From assembly GCF_017873965.1 (NCBI RefSeq), contig NZ_JAGGKT010000013.1, positions 1 through 64,000 on the forward strand: DNA of 64,000 nucleotides, given 5' to 3'. This DNA is from Ammoniphilus resinae (GTDB lineage Bacteria > Bacillota > Bacilli > Aneurinibacillales > RAOX-1). The position numbers were made by a program, and so were the translations under genes. Under the pieces are notes generated by a model, which did no database searches, was not told the DNA's origin, and saw only the letters and a program-made list of their open reading frames with translations. Below, in pieces: positions 1 to 8,015 of the stretch. Within the stretch, counting starts at the first letter, position 1, and the number at the start of each line of letters is the position of its first letter.

Positions 1-8
1 GAACTTAA

Positions 9-45
9 AAAAGATGACCCCTATTCAATACAGGAATCATCTTTT
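9..45 (-). terminator. Intrinsic terminator of the DHA2 transporter gene
   Basis: Nine-base arms AAAAGATGA and TCATCTTTT pair around a 19-base middle that can add CCT/AGG. Read on the minus strand the hairpin is followed by a run of six T, as expected for the gene that stops at 118. Confidence 0.7.
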
Positions 46-115
46 AGTGGCTTAATCTCTTTTTTTATAGTGTCCTTGACATAGGTGCCAGTTTACACTT
101 GGTCCTTTTTAAATT

Positions 116-1627
116 TTATGCTGTTACCGGCTTAGTGGAAACATTATTTTTACCTTCTAGCTTGCTTACCGCATCCGCACTTGTATCCACACGTTTAACA
201 AATATCGCTAGCACTAGCGCAACAATATTTACGGCAAAAGCGACATAGAAGGAATATTGGATACCAGCCAATAAGGTATGCTGCGTTAAAGCAGCTTTTG
301 AAGCCTCGGTTAACGTTGTTGGGTCTACTCCGGCCATTAAACTCTGCGCTTCTGTTTTCGTCACAGAGTTCATAATGGTTACGAGAATCGCCGTACCAAT
401 GGATCCAGATACCTGTTGCGCTGTATTATTAATCGCCGTCCCATGTGGATTTAAACGAGTTGGCAACTGGTTTAAGCCGTTGGTCATAATTGGCATCATC
501 ACCATCGACATCCCAAACATACGCAACGTGTAAGCTAAAATAATATAGGTGTAACTCGAATCAATCTGCAATTGCGCTAACATGTAGGTTGAAACGGCTG
601 TCACCGTTAAACCGATCACGGCTAACAATCGCGGACCAAAGCGATCAAACAGCTTCCCTGTAATGGGAGACATAATCCCCATGACAATTGCCCCTGGCAG
701 CATCATTAAACCTGAATCAAGCGGGGAGATTCCCCGCACACTTTGTACATAGGCCGGTGTTAAAATCATCCCGGAGAACATCGAAACCGCGTTGACGATC
801 GCGATGACGGATGCAAGGGCAAACATCGGGTACTTGTAAGCACGTAAATCTAGTAACGGCTGCTCCATTTTTATTTGGCGAACAATGAAAGCCAATAACG
901 CGATGCCGCCTACAATCAATGTAGTTAGTACAATCTCATCCCTCCAGCCATCTGAGCTGGCAGAACTACAACCATATAATATGCCCCCAAAAACAATCGA
1001 AGACAGAACAACGGATAGATAATCCAATGTCACCTGCTTGTTTTGTTCCATAACATTTTCAAGCTTCCAAATAGCTAACAATAAACTAATAACAGCCAGT
1101 GGCAAGATCATTTCAAATAGGATACGCCAATCGTGATATTCCACAATATAACCGGACAAAGTTGGCCCGATGGCCGGTGCAGTAATCATCACCAACCCAA
1201 AGACCCCCATCGCAGTTCCCCTTTTTTCACGCGGAAAACTGACCAACATCACGTTCATTAATAAAGGCCCCATAATTGAAGAACCGGCAGCCTGAATCAT
1301 CCTTCCTGTTAGCAACACACCAAAGGTAGGTGCATAGGCCGCTAATGCAGTTCCTAACGTAAAAATCGTCATTGATGCAATGAACAAATGACGATTGGAA
1401 AAACGAGTTAATAAAAATGCGGATGCTGGAATTAAAATCCCGCTAACCAGCATGTAACCTGTGGCTAACCATTGAACCGTAGAATAATCGGCAATGTTTA
1501 AATCAGTCATAATCGATGGCAAGGCAACGTTTAACAACGAGTTGTTTAAAAATGAAACAAAAGCACCCACAAATAAAATCACAAGCATTAAATATGGTGG
1601 TTTTCTATATTGAAGAGTCGAATTCAT
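116..1627 (-). CDS. DHA2-family (EmrB/QacA-type) multidrug MFS transporter
   Basis: A 503-residue membrane protein with about 14 hydrophobic segments, the size and topology of DHA2 drug:proton antiporters. The N-terminal part has the family pattern (NVALPSIMTDL, then LATGYMLVSGILIPASAFL), and GRMIQAAGSSIMGPLLMNVM matches the motif region around segments 4-5. It should export lipophilic or cationic compounds using the proton gradient. The ATG start at 1627 follows AGGGAAGGGAACT. It is divergent from a TetR-type regulator whose gene starts at 1794, and the operator-like repeats between them include one over its likely promoter, so it is probably repressed by that regulator. The substrate cannot be told from sequence. 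Confidence 0.9.
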   Translation of the reverse strand: MNSTLQYRKPPYLMLVILFVGAFVSFLNNSLLNVALPSIMTDLNIADYSTVQWLATGYMLVSGILIPASAFLLTRFSNRHLFIASMTIFTLGTALAAYAPTFGVLLTGRMIQAAGSSIMGPLLMNVMLVSFPREKRGTAMGVFGLVMITAPAIGPTLSGYIVEYHDWRILFEMILPLAVISLLLAIWKLENVMEQNKQVTLDYLSVVLSSIVFGGILYGCSSASSDGWRDEIVLTTLIVGGIALLAFIVRQIKMEQPLLDLRAYKYPMFALASVIAIVNAVSMFSGMILTPAYVQSVRGISPLDSGLMMLPGAIVMGIMSPITGKLFDRFGPRLLAVIGLTVTAVSTYMLAQLQIDSSYTYIILAYTLRMFGMSMVMMPIMTNGLNQLPTRLNPHGTAINNTAQQVSGSIGTAILVTIMNSVTKTEAQSLMAGVDPTTLTEASKAALTQHTLLAGIQYSFYVAFAVNIVALVLAIFVKRVDTSADAVSKLEGKNNVSTKPVTA

Positions 1628-1669
1628 AGTTCCCTTCCCTCTTATCTTTTTTATTTTTCACTTGACCTA

Positions 1670-1722
1670 TTTTATACCCATAGTTCAATAAATGCAATAG
1701 TTTTATACTTATGGTATAAAAC
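1670..1722. promoter_or_regulatory. Probable TetR operator between the divergent genes
   Basis: Positions 1700-1722 are an exact inverted repeat with 9-base arms GTTTTATAC and GTATAAAAC around a 5-base centre. A second half-site TTTTATAC lies at 1670-1677 and overlaps the TATAAA-like -10 region of the leftward transporter promoter. The full palindrome sits directly upstream of the -35 of the rightward regulator gene. This is the usual layout for a TetR protein that represses itself and the divergent exporter; that role is inferred from context. Confidence 0.7.
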
Positions 1723-1726
1723 TGTG

Positions 1727-1755
1727 TTGTATTTCCAACACAAGAGAATTATACT
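1727..1755 (+). promoter_or_regulatory. Sigma-A type promoter of the TetR gene
   Basis: TTGTAT at 1727-1732 and TATACT at 1750-1755 are separated by exactly 17 bases. The ribosome binding site of the regulator gene follows about 30 bases later. Confidence 0.6.
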
Positions 1756-1793
1756 ATTCTTATAGAGAACAAACAGACGCGTTGGAGGACAGA

Positions 1794-2675
1794 ATGAATA
1801 ATAGGAAGAGGAAAGTTGCAGACATTGCTTTAAAATTGTTTGTGGAGAAAGGAATTCAACAAACCTCCATCCAGGAAATTATCGAGAATGCAAATATTTC
1901 GAAAGGGACTTTTTATAATTATTTCTCCTCTAAAAATGATTGTGTTGCAGATATTTTAGAATTTCTTCGCTATGATGCAAGTCAACAGCGGATTGCCATG
2001 CAAATTGGCAAAGATATGAAAGACCGTGAAGTGTTTATTGAACAAATCACTATTTTATTCCAGTTAAATGAGGAACGAAATTTACATGCCTTGTTTGAGG
2101 CCATTTTATCTTCAAATGAAAAAGAACTAAGAAAATTAGTCTTGCAGCATCGAATGATTGAGTTGGAATGGTTATCCAATCGCTTGATTGAAGTCATGGG
2201 GGATGATGTTCGAGAGTACGCATTTGAGGGAACAATCTTATTTTATGGCATGCTGCAGAATATCTTGTTTACATTACGAATTACAAATAGTACGTATTCG
2301 CTAAAACAGGTCGTTCATGTGATTTTATCCTATCTTGAATTAATCCTGCCATACATGGTAAAGCATGGTACTTCCACGTTAAATCATGCTGCCATTGATC
2401 AATTAAGCTCCCATGTGGATAAACGATCAGTCACGATCAAGGAATTAACGGAATTTGCCGAGCTGCTACAACAACAGCATTCTTTTAATGAAGAGCAACA
2501 AGATTTGATGGATGTTATTATGAATGAATTAAATCGTGGACGGATTCGTAAAATTGTCATTCAGCCACTATTAAAACCTTTACAGCAATTATTTAACGAG
2601 ACACCGATCCAATCACAAGTACACACCTTTACGAATATGATTTGGTATTTTTTAAAGATAGGAAATACCCGTTGA
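1794..2675 (+). CDS. TetR/AcrR-family transcriptional regulator
   Basis: A 293-residue protein whose N-terminus is a TetR helix-turn-helix: FVEKGIQQTSIQEI followed by ISKGTFYNYFSSK, the recognition helix region near residues 35-50. The C-terminal ligand domain is longer than in short TetR proteins (about 190 residues). I chose the ATG at 1794 because GGAGG at 1784-1788 lies at the right distance; a TTG at 1782 is in frame but overlaps that site. It is divergent from the DHA2 exporter and probably controls it through the palindrome at 1700-1722. The inducer is unknown. Confidence 0.88.
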   Translation: MNNRKRKVADIALKLFVEKGIQQTSIQEIIENANISKGTFYNYFSSKNDCVADILEFLRYDASQQRIAMQIGKDMKDREVFIEQITILFQLNEERNLHALFEAILSSNEKELRKLVLQHRMIELEWLSNRLIEVMGDDVREYAFEGTILFYGMLQNILFTLRITNSTYSLKQVVHVILSYLELILPYMVKHGTSTLNHAAIDQLSSHVDKRSVTIKELTEFAELLQQQHSFNEEQQDLMDVIMNELNRGRIRKIVIQPLLKPLQQLFNETPIQSQVHTFTNMIWYFLKIGNTR

Positions 2676-2689
2676 TTTCATAACAATAA

Positions 2690-2721
2690 AGACCATCTCA
2701 CCCTCTTGGATGAAATGGTCT
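2690..2721. terminator. Hairpin between convergent tetR and tRNA-Pro
   Basis: AGACCATCTCA and TGAAATGGTCT can pair almost fully around a 10-base loop. There is no long T-run on the plus strand, and a TTTATTG tail on the minus strand, so it may serve both converging units. Confidence 0.45.
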
Positions 2722-2738
2722 CTAAATAACCTTATGTA

Positions 2739-2815
2739 TGGTCGGGAAGACAGGATTTGAACCTGCGACCCCCACGTCCCGAACGTGGTGCTCTACCAAG
2801 CTGAGCCACTTCCCG
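2739..2815 (-). tRNA. tRNA-Pro (anticodon CGG), CCA encoded
   Basis: The minus strand folds as a cloverleaf: acceptor CGGGAAG/CTTCCCG, D-arm with GCTCAGCTTGGTAGAGC, anticodon stem CCACG/CGTGG with loop TTCGGGA (anticodon CGG), T-arm with GGTTCAAATCC, discriminator A and an encoded CCA. Length is 77 nt. Confidence 0.97.
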
Positions 2816-2920
2816 CAAACTACTTCTAATTAATATTTTAATCAAAAACAATCAAATTTCAATTCCCTTTTTTGTAGTCCAGAAGATATTGGTTTTACTT
2901 CCTTCATCCTACGCAGTTAT

Positions 2921-4381
2921 TTATCGTAATCCAAGTCCCTTTGCTGTTGAGGCATGAATTTGATCGATCAATTCTGGTCTTTCCACTAGTTGCACCCCAT
3001 AAGAAGGAATCATTTCTTTTATTTTCGGTTCCCACGCTTTTAGATGTTGTGGAAAACATTTTCCAATTAATTCAAGCATAATGGAAACGGCTGTAGAAGC
3101 ACCTGGAGAAGCACCAAGCAAAGCAGCTAATGAACCATCCGAGGCACTAATTACTTCTGTACCAAATTGAAGTGTTCCTTTACCGGTAGCCGTATCTTTA
3201 ATTACTTGTACTCGTTGACCCGCTTTCACAATTTCCCAATCTTCTATTTGAGCAGACGGAATAAATTCACGTAAATTTTCCAAGCGTTGTTCCTTTGACA
3301 ATCTCAATTGCTGAACCAGATACCTTGTTAATGGAACGTTTTTTGTTCCTGCTGCTACCATAGTTAAAACATTATTCGGTCTTACGGAACGTACCAAATC
3401 TAACTTGGAACCAGTTTTTAAGAACTTCGGTGAGAAACCGGCAAAAGGCCCAAACAGTAATGATTTTTTCTTGTTGATGAATCTTGTGTCAAGATGTGGG
3501 ACAGACATAGGGGGAGCGCCAACCTTTGCTTTCCCATATACTTTCGCATGATGTTGTTCTATTATCTCTGGATTCTTGCATACCATAAATAGTCCACTTA
3601 CTGGGAAACCTCCAATATGTTTTCCTTCAGGGATCCCGGATTTTTGCAATAAATGAAGGGCTCCCCCACCGGCGCCAATAAAGACAAATTTTGCAGTATG
3701 GCGTTCTACAGTACCCCTATCGAGGTTGCGTACTTTCACCTCCCAACCACCATGTGTCCGATGAATATGATCTACATGATGTTTATATCGAATATTGACG
3801 TTTTGGTTCTCTAAGTGGTTGAATAACAAACGTGTTAAAGCACCAAAGTTGACGTCGGTTCCAACATCGGTTTTTGTAGCCGCTATCGGTTCGTTTGCAT
3901 TCCGCCCCTTCATAATAAGCGGAATCCATTCCATTAGTTTTTCCGGGTCATCAGAAAATTCCATCCCTTGAAACAAGGGACAATTAGAAAGTGCTTCAAA
4001 ACGCTTTCTTAAAAAGGCTACATCCTTTTCCCCGTATACGAAACTTAAATGAGGTAGTGGCATAATAAAGTCCTTGGGATTTTGAATCAGATCCTGGTTT
4101 ACAAGGTAAGACCAAAATTGTTTAGAAACTTGGAATTGTTCATTGATCTTGATCGCTTTGCTAATATCAAGACATCCATCCGGTTTTTCAACGGTATAAT
4201 TCAACTCACACAAGGCAGAATGCCCCGTACCTGCATTATTCCATTCATTAGAACTTTCTTCCCCCGCGCTTGCCAGTCCCTCAAATACGGTAATATTCCA
4301 GTCTGGTACTAATTCTTTCAACAGTGTTCCTAAAGTGGCACTCATAATACCAGCACCAATTAAGATAACGTCCTGACCCAT
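2921..4381 (-). CDS. mqo: Malate:quinone oxidoreductase
   Basis: A 486-residue flavoprotein that oxidises malate to oxaloacetate and passes electrons to the quinone pool at the inner face of the membrane. The N-terminus carries the FAD-binding glycine motif ([14 protein letters not shown]). Further family features are the [16 protein letters not shown] segment, [20 protein letters not shown] and GASPGAST near the C-terminus. The length is normal for Mqo. The start at 4381 is chosen because an AGGATGAGG stretch precedes that ATG; the two upstream in-frame ATGs (4399 and 4390) lie too close to or inside it. It is a single-gene unit with its own promoter region of about 170 bases upstream. Confidence 0.95.
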   Translation of the reverse strand: MGQDVILIGAGIMSATLGTLLKELVPDWNITVFEGLASAGEESSNEWNNAGTGHSALCELNYTVEKPDGCLDISKAIKINEQFQVSKQFWSYLVNQDLIQNPKDFIMPLPHLSFVYGEKDVAFLRKRFEALSNCPLFQGMEFSDDPEKLMEWIPLIMKGRNANEPIAATKTDVGTDVNFGALTRLLFNHLENQNVNIRYKHHVDHIHRTHGGWEVKVRNLDRGTVERHTAKFVFIGAGGGALHLLQKSGIPEGKHIGGFPVSGLFMVCKNPEIIEQHHAKVYGKAKVGAPPMSVPHLDTRFINKKKSLLFGPFAGFSPKFLKTGSKLDLVRSVRPNNVLTMVAAGTKNVPLTRYLVQQLRLSKEQRLENLREFIPSAQIEDWEIVKAGQRVQVIKDTATGKGTLQFGTEVISASDGSLAALLGASPGASTAVSIMLELIGKCFPQHLKAWEPKIKEMIPSYGVQLVERPELIDQIHASTAKGLGLR

Positions 4382-4492
4382 TTTCCTCATCCTTTCCATA
4401 TTGCCTAGGGTTTTTCAAGTACCGCATTTTTAATAACTTACCCTGCGGCAATATCCCCTATGTATAGTCATGACACGAGCATATTTATAATG

Positions 4493-4521
4493 AAAAAAGA
4501 GGCATCTCAATGGATGATGCC
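4493..4521 (-). terminator. Intrinsic terminator of the MFS gene 4576-5859
   Basis: On the minus strand GGCATC pairs with GATGCC around a 9-base loop and is followed by TCTTTTTTC. Confidence 0.75.
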
Positions 4522-4575
4522 ATTTGTCAAAAGTCTATATTAGCAATGTACCACTCCAAAACATCAATGTGCCAA

Positions 4576-5859
4576 TTAACCATCCAAAGTAGATATTCTG
4601 TTCACTTCCTTCACTCGGACGCTTTTCACTTCTTTCAACAAAATCACGCCTATCAAGCCAAACATGGAGAAGACCACAGGAATAAAGAAACCGTAGTAAT
4701 AACCTTCAATGCTGCCCGTAGCTGACTGAAAATAATCCAGTACATTTCCATAAATGCTTGGCAACATTACCGCACTCAAAAAACCACCAGTATTTGCAAA
4801 CCCAGAGACTAGGCCTGATTCTTCGATTGGAAAGGATTGACGAACGGCAGCAAAGGTTAAGGAATTGGCCCCATAACAAAAACCAATGATAAAGAATAGT
4901 ACGATCACCGAGGAATATGGCGGATTCCCTTTAAATAAGAGAAAGTAGGACCAACTGAGTACCATAATGATATGAACAACAAAATAAGGACGTTTAATAG
5001 TTTCTAATCGACTGGAGATCCAACTTGTTAAAGGTGCACCAATTAGCGCCGCAATCAGTCCAATCATTACAAGCTGACTAGCATCAGAACGTGTCACTCC
5101 ATACACATTCATCCCGTAAGGTACTGCCCACGAACCGATAAATCCTACATACGTGCCAACCAATCCAAAATGACAAAGGAATAAAGCCCAAGCTTGTCGA
5201 CTTGAAACAATTCTTCTTAGTAAAACCCATGTTTTTTCACGTCTAATCCTATTCTTTGCAGTTATATGGTTATTGGGAAAGAGTTGTTTTGTTTTTGTTA
5301 CCAGGATAAAATAAAGCAGAATCCCGCACAGACATAATAGCAGCCCAACCGAAAAAAAAGCTTCCCTCCAACCAAGCATGATAATCCATACAGAAAAAGG
5401 AACTGTCGCTATAAGAAACCCGAGGTTTCCTGTCATTCCGACTACACCAATTAACCGTACAAACTCCTTTGCTTTAAACCATTGGCTCAAAATTAACACC
5501 ATACTAACCCATATGGTCGCGTCCCCTATTCCCGTTAGCACTCTTGCAAAAAACAGGACAAATTCATGCGTACTAAGGCTATAAATAATTGTCCCTACAC
5601 CGGTAAGGATTGAGCCTGCAATGAGAAAAAAATTGGGACCAAAACGGTCAACCAATATCCCCATCGGAATTTGTAATCCGGTGTATACGAAAAATTGAAT
5701 ACTAGTCAACAAACCAATCGTTGATGCCGTTACATGAAAATCCCTCATTACCTGGTCTGTAATAAGTCCCGGAGCTGTCCGTTGACTCGCCATGAATAAA
5801 TAAGTGAACATCACAGTAACAAATACAACCCATCTAAACCTGCTGTTTTGCTTTTCCAA
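4576..5859 (-). CDS. MFS transporter, 12 transmembrane segments
   Basis: A 427-residue hydrophobic protein with the major facilitator layout: two six-helix halves, the motif GILVDRFGPN between helices 2 and 3, and RVLTGIGDA at helix 4. The start is a TTG at 5859 preceded by AGGAG with a 9-base spacer. The C-terminal half contains FCYGANSLTFAAVRQSF, seen in solute:proton carriers of the anion/sugar-acid type. I cannot assign a substrate. It is transcribed with the small unknown gene upstream (36-base gap) and closed by the terminator at 4493-4521. Confidence 0.85.
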   Translation of the reverse strand: MEKQNSRFRWVVFVTVMFTYLFMASQRTAPGLITDQVMRDFHVTASTIGLLTSIQFFVYTGLQIPMGILVDRFGPNFFLIAGSILTGVGTIIYSLSTHEFVLFFARVLTGIGDATIWVSMVLILSQWFKAKEFVRLIGVVGMTGNLGFLIATVPFSVWIIMLGWREAFFSVGLLLCLCGILLYFILVTKTKQLFPNNHITAKNRIRREKTWVLLRRIVSSRQAWALFLCHFGLVGTYVGFIGSWAVPYGMNVYGVTRSDASQLVMIGLIAALIGAPLTSWISSRLETIKRPYFVVHIIMVLSWSYFLLFKGNPPYSSVIVLFFIIGFCYGANSLTFAAVRQSFPIEESGLVSGFANTGGFLSAVMLPSIYGNVLDYFQSATGSIEGYYYGFFIPVVFSMFGLIGVILLKEVKSVRVKEVNRISTLDG

Positions 5860-5895
5860 TGATTTCTTCTCCTGTTAGTTTTTGTAGAATAAAAT

Positions 5896-6330
5896 TTAAC
5901 TCCCACTTCTAGCGGTCCAGAAACGAAATGATTTTAATATTTTCGGCAAGTCCTCATTCTCCATTTTTATAAGTGCTCTGAATTCAGGAATGCTGCGGTC
6001 GTAATCGCTATGATCCTCTTTTAAAAATTCTTCTGGAGCCTCTTCGGGGGCAATAGCCGCAAAAACCCTTCCCCGTTTTTCCCCCAGAAATTGAAAAGGT
6101 GATCCACCAAATTGCTCCATCCATCTCCTTTTGGACATCTTAAAAATAACCACACTAAAAATCACACAGGAACTTTTCCCATGGTATTTCTTCCGATATT
6201 TCAAGTTGAAATGAACCGCTGTCTCCGGGCCATATTTCGTTTGAGTAACAAAAACATGCGGCTTCCACCAACGCGGAATAACCAGTTGAAACAGATAGGT
6301 CTTGTTTTTGTAAATAATAACGGGTTTCAC
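5896..6330 (-). CDS. Hypothetical protein, 144 residues
   Basis: Not recognised. The GTG start at 6330 is preceded by AGGGGGGG, a strong ribosome binding site. The protein is basic and aromatic in its first half (WWKPHVFVTQTKYG, RKKYHGKSS) and acidic in its second half (APEEAPEEFLKEDHSDYD). No signal peptide or membrane helix is clear; one short hydrophobic patch (CVIFSVVIF) is too short to span a membrane alone. It lies 36 bases upstream of the MFS gene on the same strand and may be cotranscribed with it. Confidence 0.65.
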   Translation of the reverse strand: MKPVIIYKNKTYLFQLVIPRWWKPHVFVTQTKYGPETAVHFNLKYRKKYHGKSSCVIFSVVIFKMSKRRWMEQFGGSPFQFLGEKRGRVFAAIAPEEAPEEFLKEDHSDYDRSIPEFRALIKMENEDLPKILKSFRFWTARSGS

Positions 6331-6522
6331 GATTCCCCCCCTTTGTGCTACTTGTAGGCAGGATATTCGTAAAACCCAATTTTAGTGAAACGATATAGAG
6401 AAGATTAGTCGGGAGGCGGAAGGGCGGAAGTATAGAGGGAAATTCTCACGCTATTCTTCTTGCAATCTTATGGGGGTTCACTTGTTGCTTGATACTTTTA
6501 TATTTCACCCCCGAAAAATGCA

Positions 6523-6558
6523 AAAAAACCTGCCACCAATGGGTAGCAAGTTTTTTTT
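6523..6558 (-). terminator. Terminator behind the tRNA cluster
   Basis: AACCTGCCACC and GGGTAGCAAGTT form an imperfect stem with a short loop; A-runs lie to the left and T-runs to the right, so it can work in both directions. It lies about 110 bases past the last tRNA gene of the minus-strand cluster. The rest of 6331-6597 holds no gene I can support. Confidence 0.7.
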
Positions 6559-6597
6559 ATCACAATAGCATTAAAAGCTTCTTTAGATCTTATGTAT

Positions 6598-6662
6598 GGA
6601 GCACTCTTCGAGTACTACTCATATGAATCCAACAAAGAAGTATTTCGACGTAGTAGGATTCA
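6598..6662 (-). repeat. Dispersed hairpin element, copy 1 (ACTACGTCGA core)
   Basis: On the minus strand the order is: 7-bp stem TGAATCC/GGATTCA (6624-6662) enclosing a 25-base loop that begins TACTACGTCGA, a short spacer, then a small hairpin GTACTC-GAA-GAGTGC (6601-6615), then GCTCC. The small hairpin has one G.U pair if read as minus-strand RNA, so that strand is taken as the element's sense strand. It sits between tRNA-Gly(CCC) and the terminator. Confidence 0.75.
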
Positions 6663-6669
6663 AAATAGA

Positions 6670-6743
6670 TGGAGCGGGTGAAGGGAATCGAACCCTCGCT
6701 ACTAGCTTGGGAAGCTAGAGTTCTACCATTGAACTACACCCGC
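6670..6743 (-). tRNA. tRNA-Gly (anticodon CCC), CCA encoded
   Basis: Acceptor GCGGGTG/CACCCGC, anticodon stem CTAGC/GCTAG with loop TTCCCAA (anticodon CCC), T-arm with GGTTCGATTCC, discriminator T, encoded CCA; 74 nt. It is the last gene of a minus-strand cluster with tRNA-Val and a second tRNA-Gly. Confidence 0.96.
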
Positions 6744-6753
6744 ACTGATTTTA

Positions 6754-6830
6754 TGGTGGACGATGACGGATTCGAACCGCCGACCTCTACGATGTCAACG
6801 TAGCGCTCTAACCAACTGAGCTAATCGTCC
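6754..6830 (-). tRNA. tRNA-Val (anticodon GAC), CCA encoded
   Basis: Acceptor GGACGAT/ATCGTCC, D-arm GCTCAGTTGGTTAGAGC, anticodon stem CTACG/CGTAG with loop TTGACAT (anticodon GAC), T-arm GGTTCGAATCC, discriminator A, encoded CCA; 77 nt. Confidence 0.97.
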
Positions 6831-6841
6831 ATTATTTTAAT

Positions 6842-6908
6842 GGAGCACCCTTCGGGTACTTCTTTATTTCATTCCAGCAAGGATGTTTCTCGACGTAGTA
6901 GGATTCAT
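6842..6908 (-). repeat. Dispersed hairpin element, copy 2 (chimeric stem)
   Basis: Same build as the copy at 6598-6662: small hairpin GTACCC-GAA-GGGTGC and loop TACTACGTCGAGAAACATC. The small-hairpin bases differ from the first copy (CCC/GGG against CTC/GAG) but still pair. The large stem is damaged: one arm (GGATTCA on the plus strand) matches copy 1 and the other (TTCATTCC) matches copy 3. It lies between tRNA-Val and tRNA-Gly(GCC). Confidence 0.7.
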
Positions 6909-6915
6909 TGCAGAT

Positions 6916-6979
6916 GGAGCCATAAAGGACCTCTTTATTTCATTCCAGCAAGGATGCTTCTCGACGTAGTAGGAATGAA
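6916..6979 (-). repeat. Dispersed hairpin element, copy 3
   Basis: Large hairpin with perfect 8-bp arms TTCATTCC and GGAATGAA (6939-6979) around a 25-base loop nearly identical to that of copy 2. The small second hairpin is degenerate here (GGTCC, TTTAT, GGCTCC). Copies 2 and 3 share 'CTTTATTTCATTCCAGCA' and more, so they arose by a recent local duplication. Confidence 0.72.
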
Positions 6980-6985
6980 CATTAA

Positions 6986-7061
6986 TGGAGCGGACGACGA
7001 GACTCGAACTCGCGACCCCAACCTTGGCAAGGTTGTGCTCTACCAACTGAGCTACGTCCGC
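6986..7061 (-). tRNA. tRNA-Gly (anticodon GCC), CCA encoded
   Basis: Acceptor GCGGACG/CGTCCGC, D-arm GCTCAGTTGGTAGAGC, anticodon stem CAACC/GGTTG with loop TTGCCAA (anticodon GCC), T-arm GAGTTCGAGTC, discriminator T, encoded CCA; 76 nt. It is the first gene of the three-tRNA cluster. Confidence 0.97.
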
Positions 7062-7172
7062 ATCAGGAACAATATTTATAATAAACAATTTGGCCATGCT
7101 TGTCAAGAATATCGTTAAATTTAGAGCCCTTGCTATTCGATCCACCAGTTAAGATTAAATAGACAGGTTGAG

Positions 7173-7207
7173 GCTAATCCCCAAAATCCCTTTTTCTTGG
7201 GATTAGC
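7173..7207. repeat. Single inverted repeat in the gene-free stretch
   Basis: Perfect 9-base arms GCTAATCCC (7173-7181) and GGGATTAGC (7199-7207) around 17 bases. It is upstream of the tRNA cluster and left of the tandem array; no T-run follows on either strand. The remaining parts of 7062-7300 show no convincing gene. Confidence 0.5.
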
Positions 7208-7300
7208 GGACTCTGTGTCGATTCATTGGGGGTTACCCTGGGAATTGAGCCTATCGATTTATGTAGGAAGAGCGACTAAGATGGGGCCGTCCAGGCTTGT

Positions 7301-7808
7301 TTCGGACTGAGACGAGCCGTGTCATCGGATCTCAGTCCGAATCCAAGTCTGTTTCGGACTGAGATGGGTAGGGTCTGTGGATTTCAGTCCGAATCCAAGT
7401 CTGTTTCGGACTGAGATGGGTAGGGTCTGTGGATTTCAGTCCGAATCCAAGTCTTTTTCGGACTGAGATGGGTGGGGTCTGTGGATTTCAGTCCGAATCC
7501 TGGTCTATTTCGGACTGAGATGGGTGGGGTCTGTGGATTTCAGTCCGAATCCAGTCTTTTTCGGACTGAGATGGGTGGGGTCAGTGGATTTCAGTCCGAA
7601 TCCAGGTCTATTTCGGACTGAGATGGGTGGGGTCTGTGGATTTCAGTCCGAATCCTGGTCTATTTCGGACTGAGATGGGTAGGGTCTGTGGATTTCAGTC
7701 CGAATCCTGGTCTATTTCGGACTGAGATGGATAGGGTCTGTGGATCTCAGTCCGAATCCTGGTCTATTTCGGACTGAGATGGGTAGGGTCTGTGGATTTC
7801 AGTCCGAA
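7301..7808. repeat. Tandem array of ten 52-bp hairpin units
   Basis: Ten units begin with TTCGGACTGAGA at 7301, 7353, 7405, 7457, 7509, 7560, 7612, 7664, 7716 and 7768: a 52-bp period with a single 51-bp step. Each unit is a 41-base hairpin (TTCGGACTGA paired with TCAGTCCGAA, extended by GAT/ATT or ATC) with a G-rich loop such as GGGTAGGGTCTGTGG, plus an 11-base linker (TCCAAGTCTGT or TCCTGGTCTAT types). Unit 1 has a diverged loop but the most perfect stem. The array has no meaningful coding frame and no attached gene. Confidence 0.95.
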
Positions 7809-7826
7809 TCCGGGTCACTTTCTAGG

Positions 7827-7897
7827 CTGCCCTGTCCCGATTCTGGCCTATTTTGAAATCTCGGCTAAAAATCCAAGTGCTTCGGTTAACAGGGCAG
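7827..7897. repeat. Inverted repeat to the right of the tandem array
   Basis: CTGCCCTGT (7827-7835) and ACAGGGCAG (7889-7897) are perfect 9-base arms separated by 53 bases. A third related string, CCCTGT, follows at 7900. A short open frame at 7792-7989 runs out of the array and has no ribosome binding site; I do not call it a gene. Nothing else is seen up to 8015. Confidence 0.4.
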
Positions 7898-8015
7898 AAC
7901 CCTGTCCTCTGACTGCCATTTTTCCGGTTCCCATAACAGACATCCACCCTCAGTTTCTTAAACGCCATCCATCAGTTATACTAGCCTAAGATAAATATCT
8001 GGCGAAATAATCTCA

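Noticed and set aside
6840-7145. Open frames of about 92 codons on both strands across the tRNA-Gly gene
   Set aside because: They are made of tRNA and repeat sequence; the reading is a by-product of structured DNA.
7301-7808. Tandem repeats taken as a CRISPR array
   Set aside because: The whole 52-bp unit is repeated, including the part that would be the spacer; there are no unique spacers and no cas genes nearby.
7792-7989. 65-codon open frame running out of the hairpin array
   Set aside because: It starts inside the last repeat unit, has no ribosome binding site and no protein-like composition.
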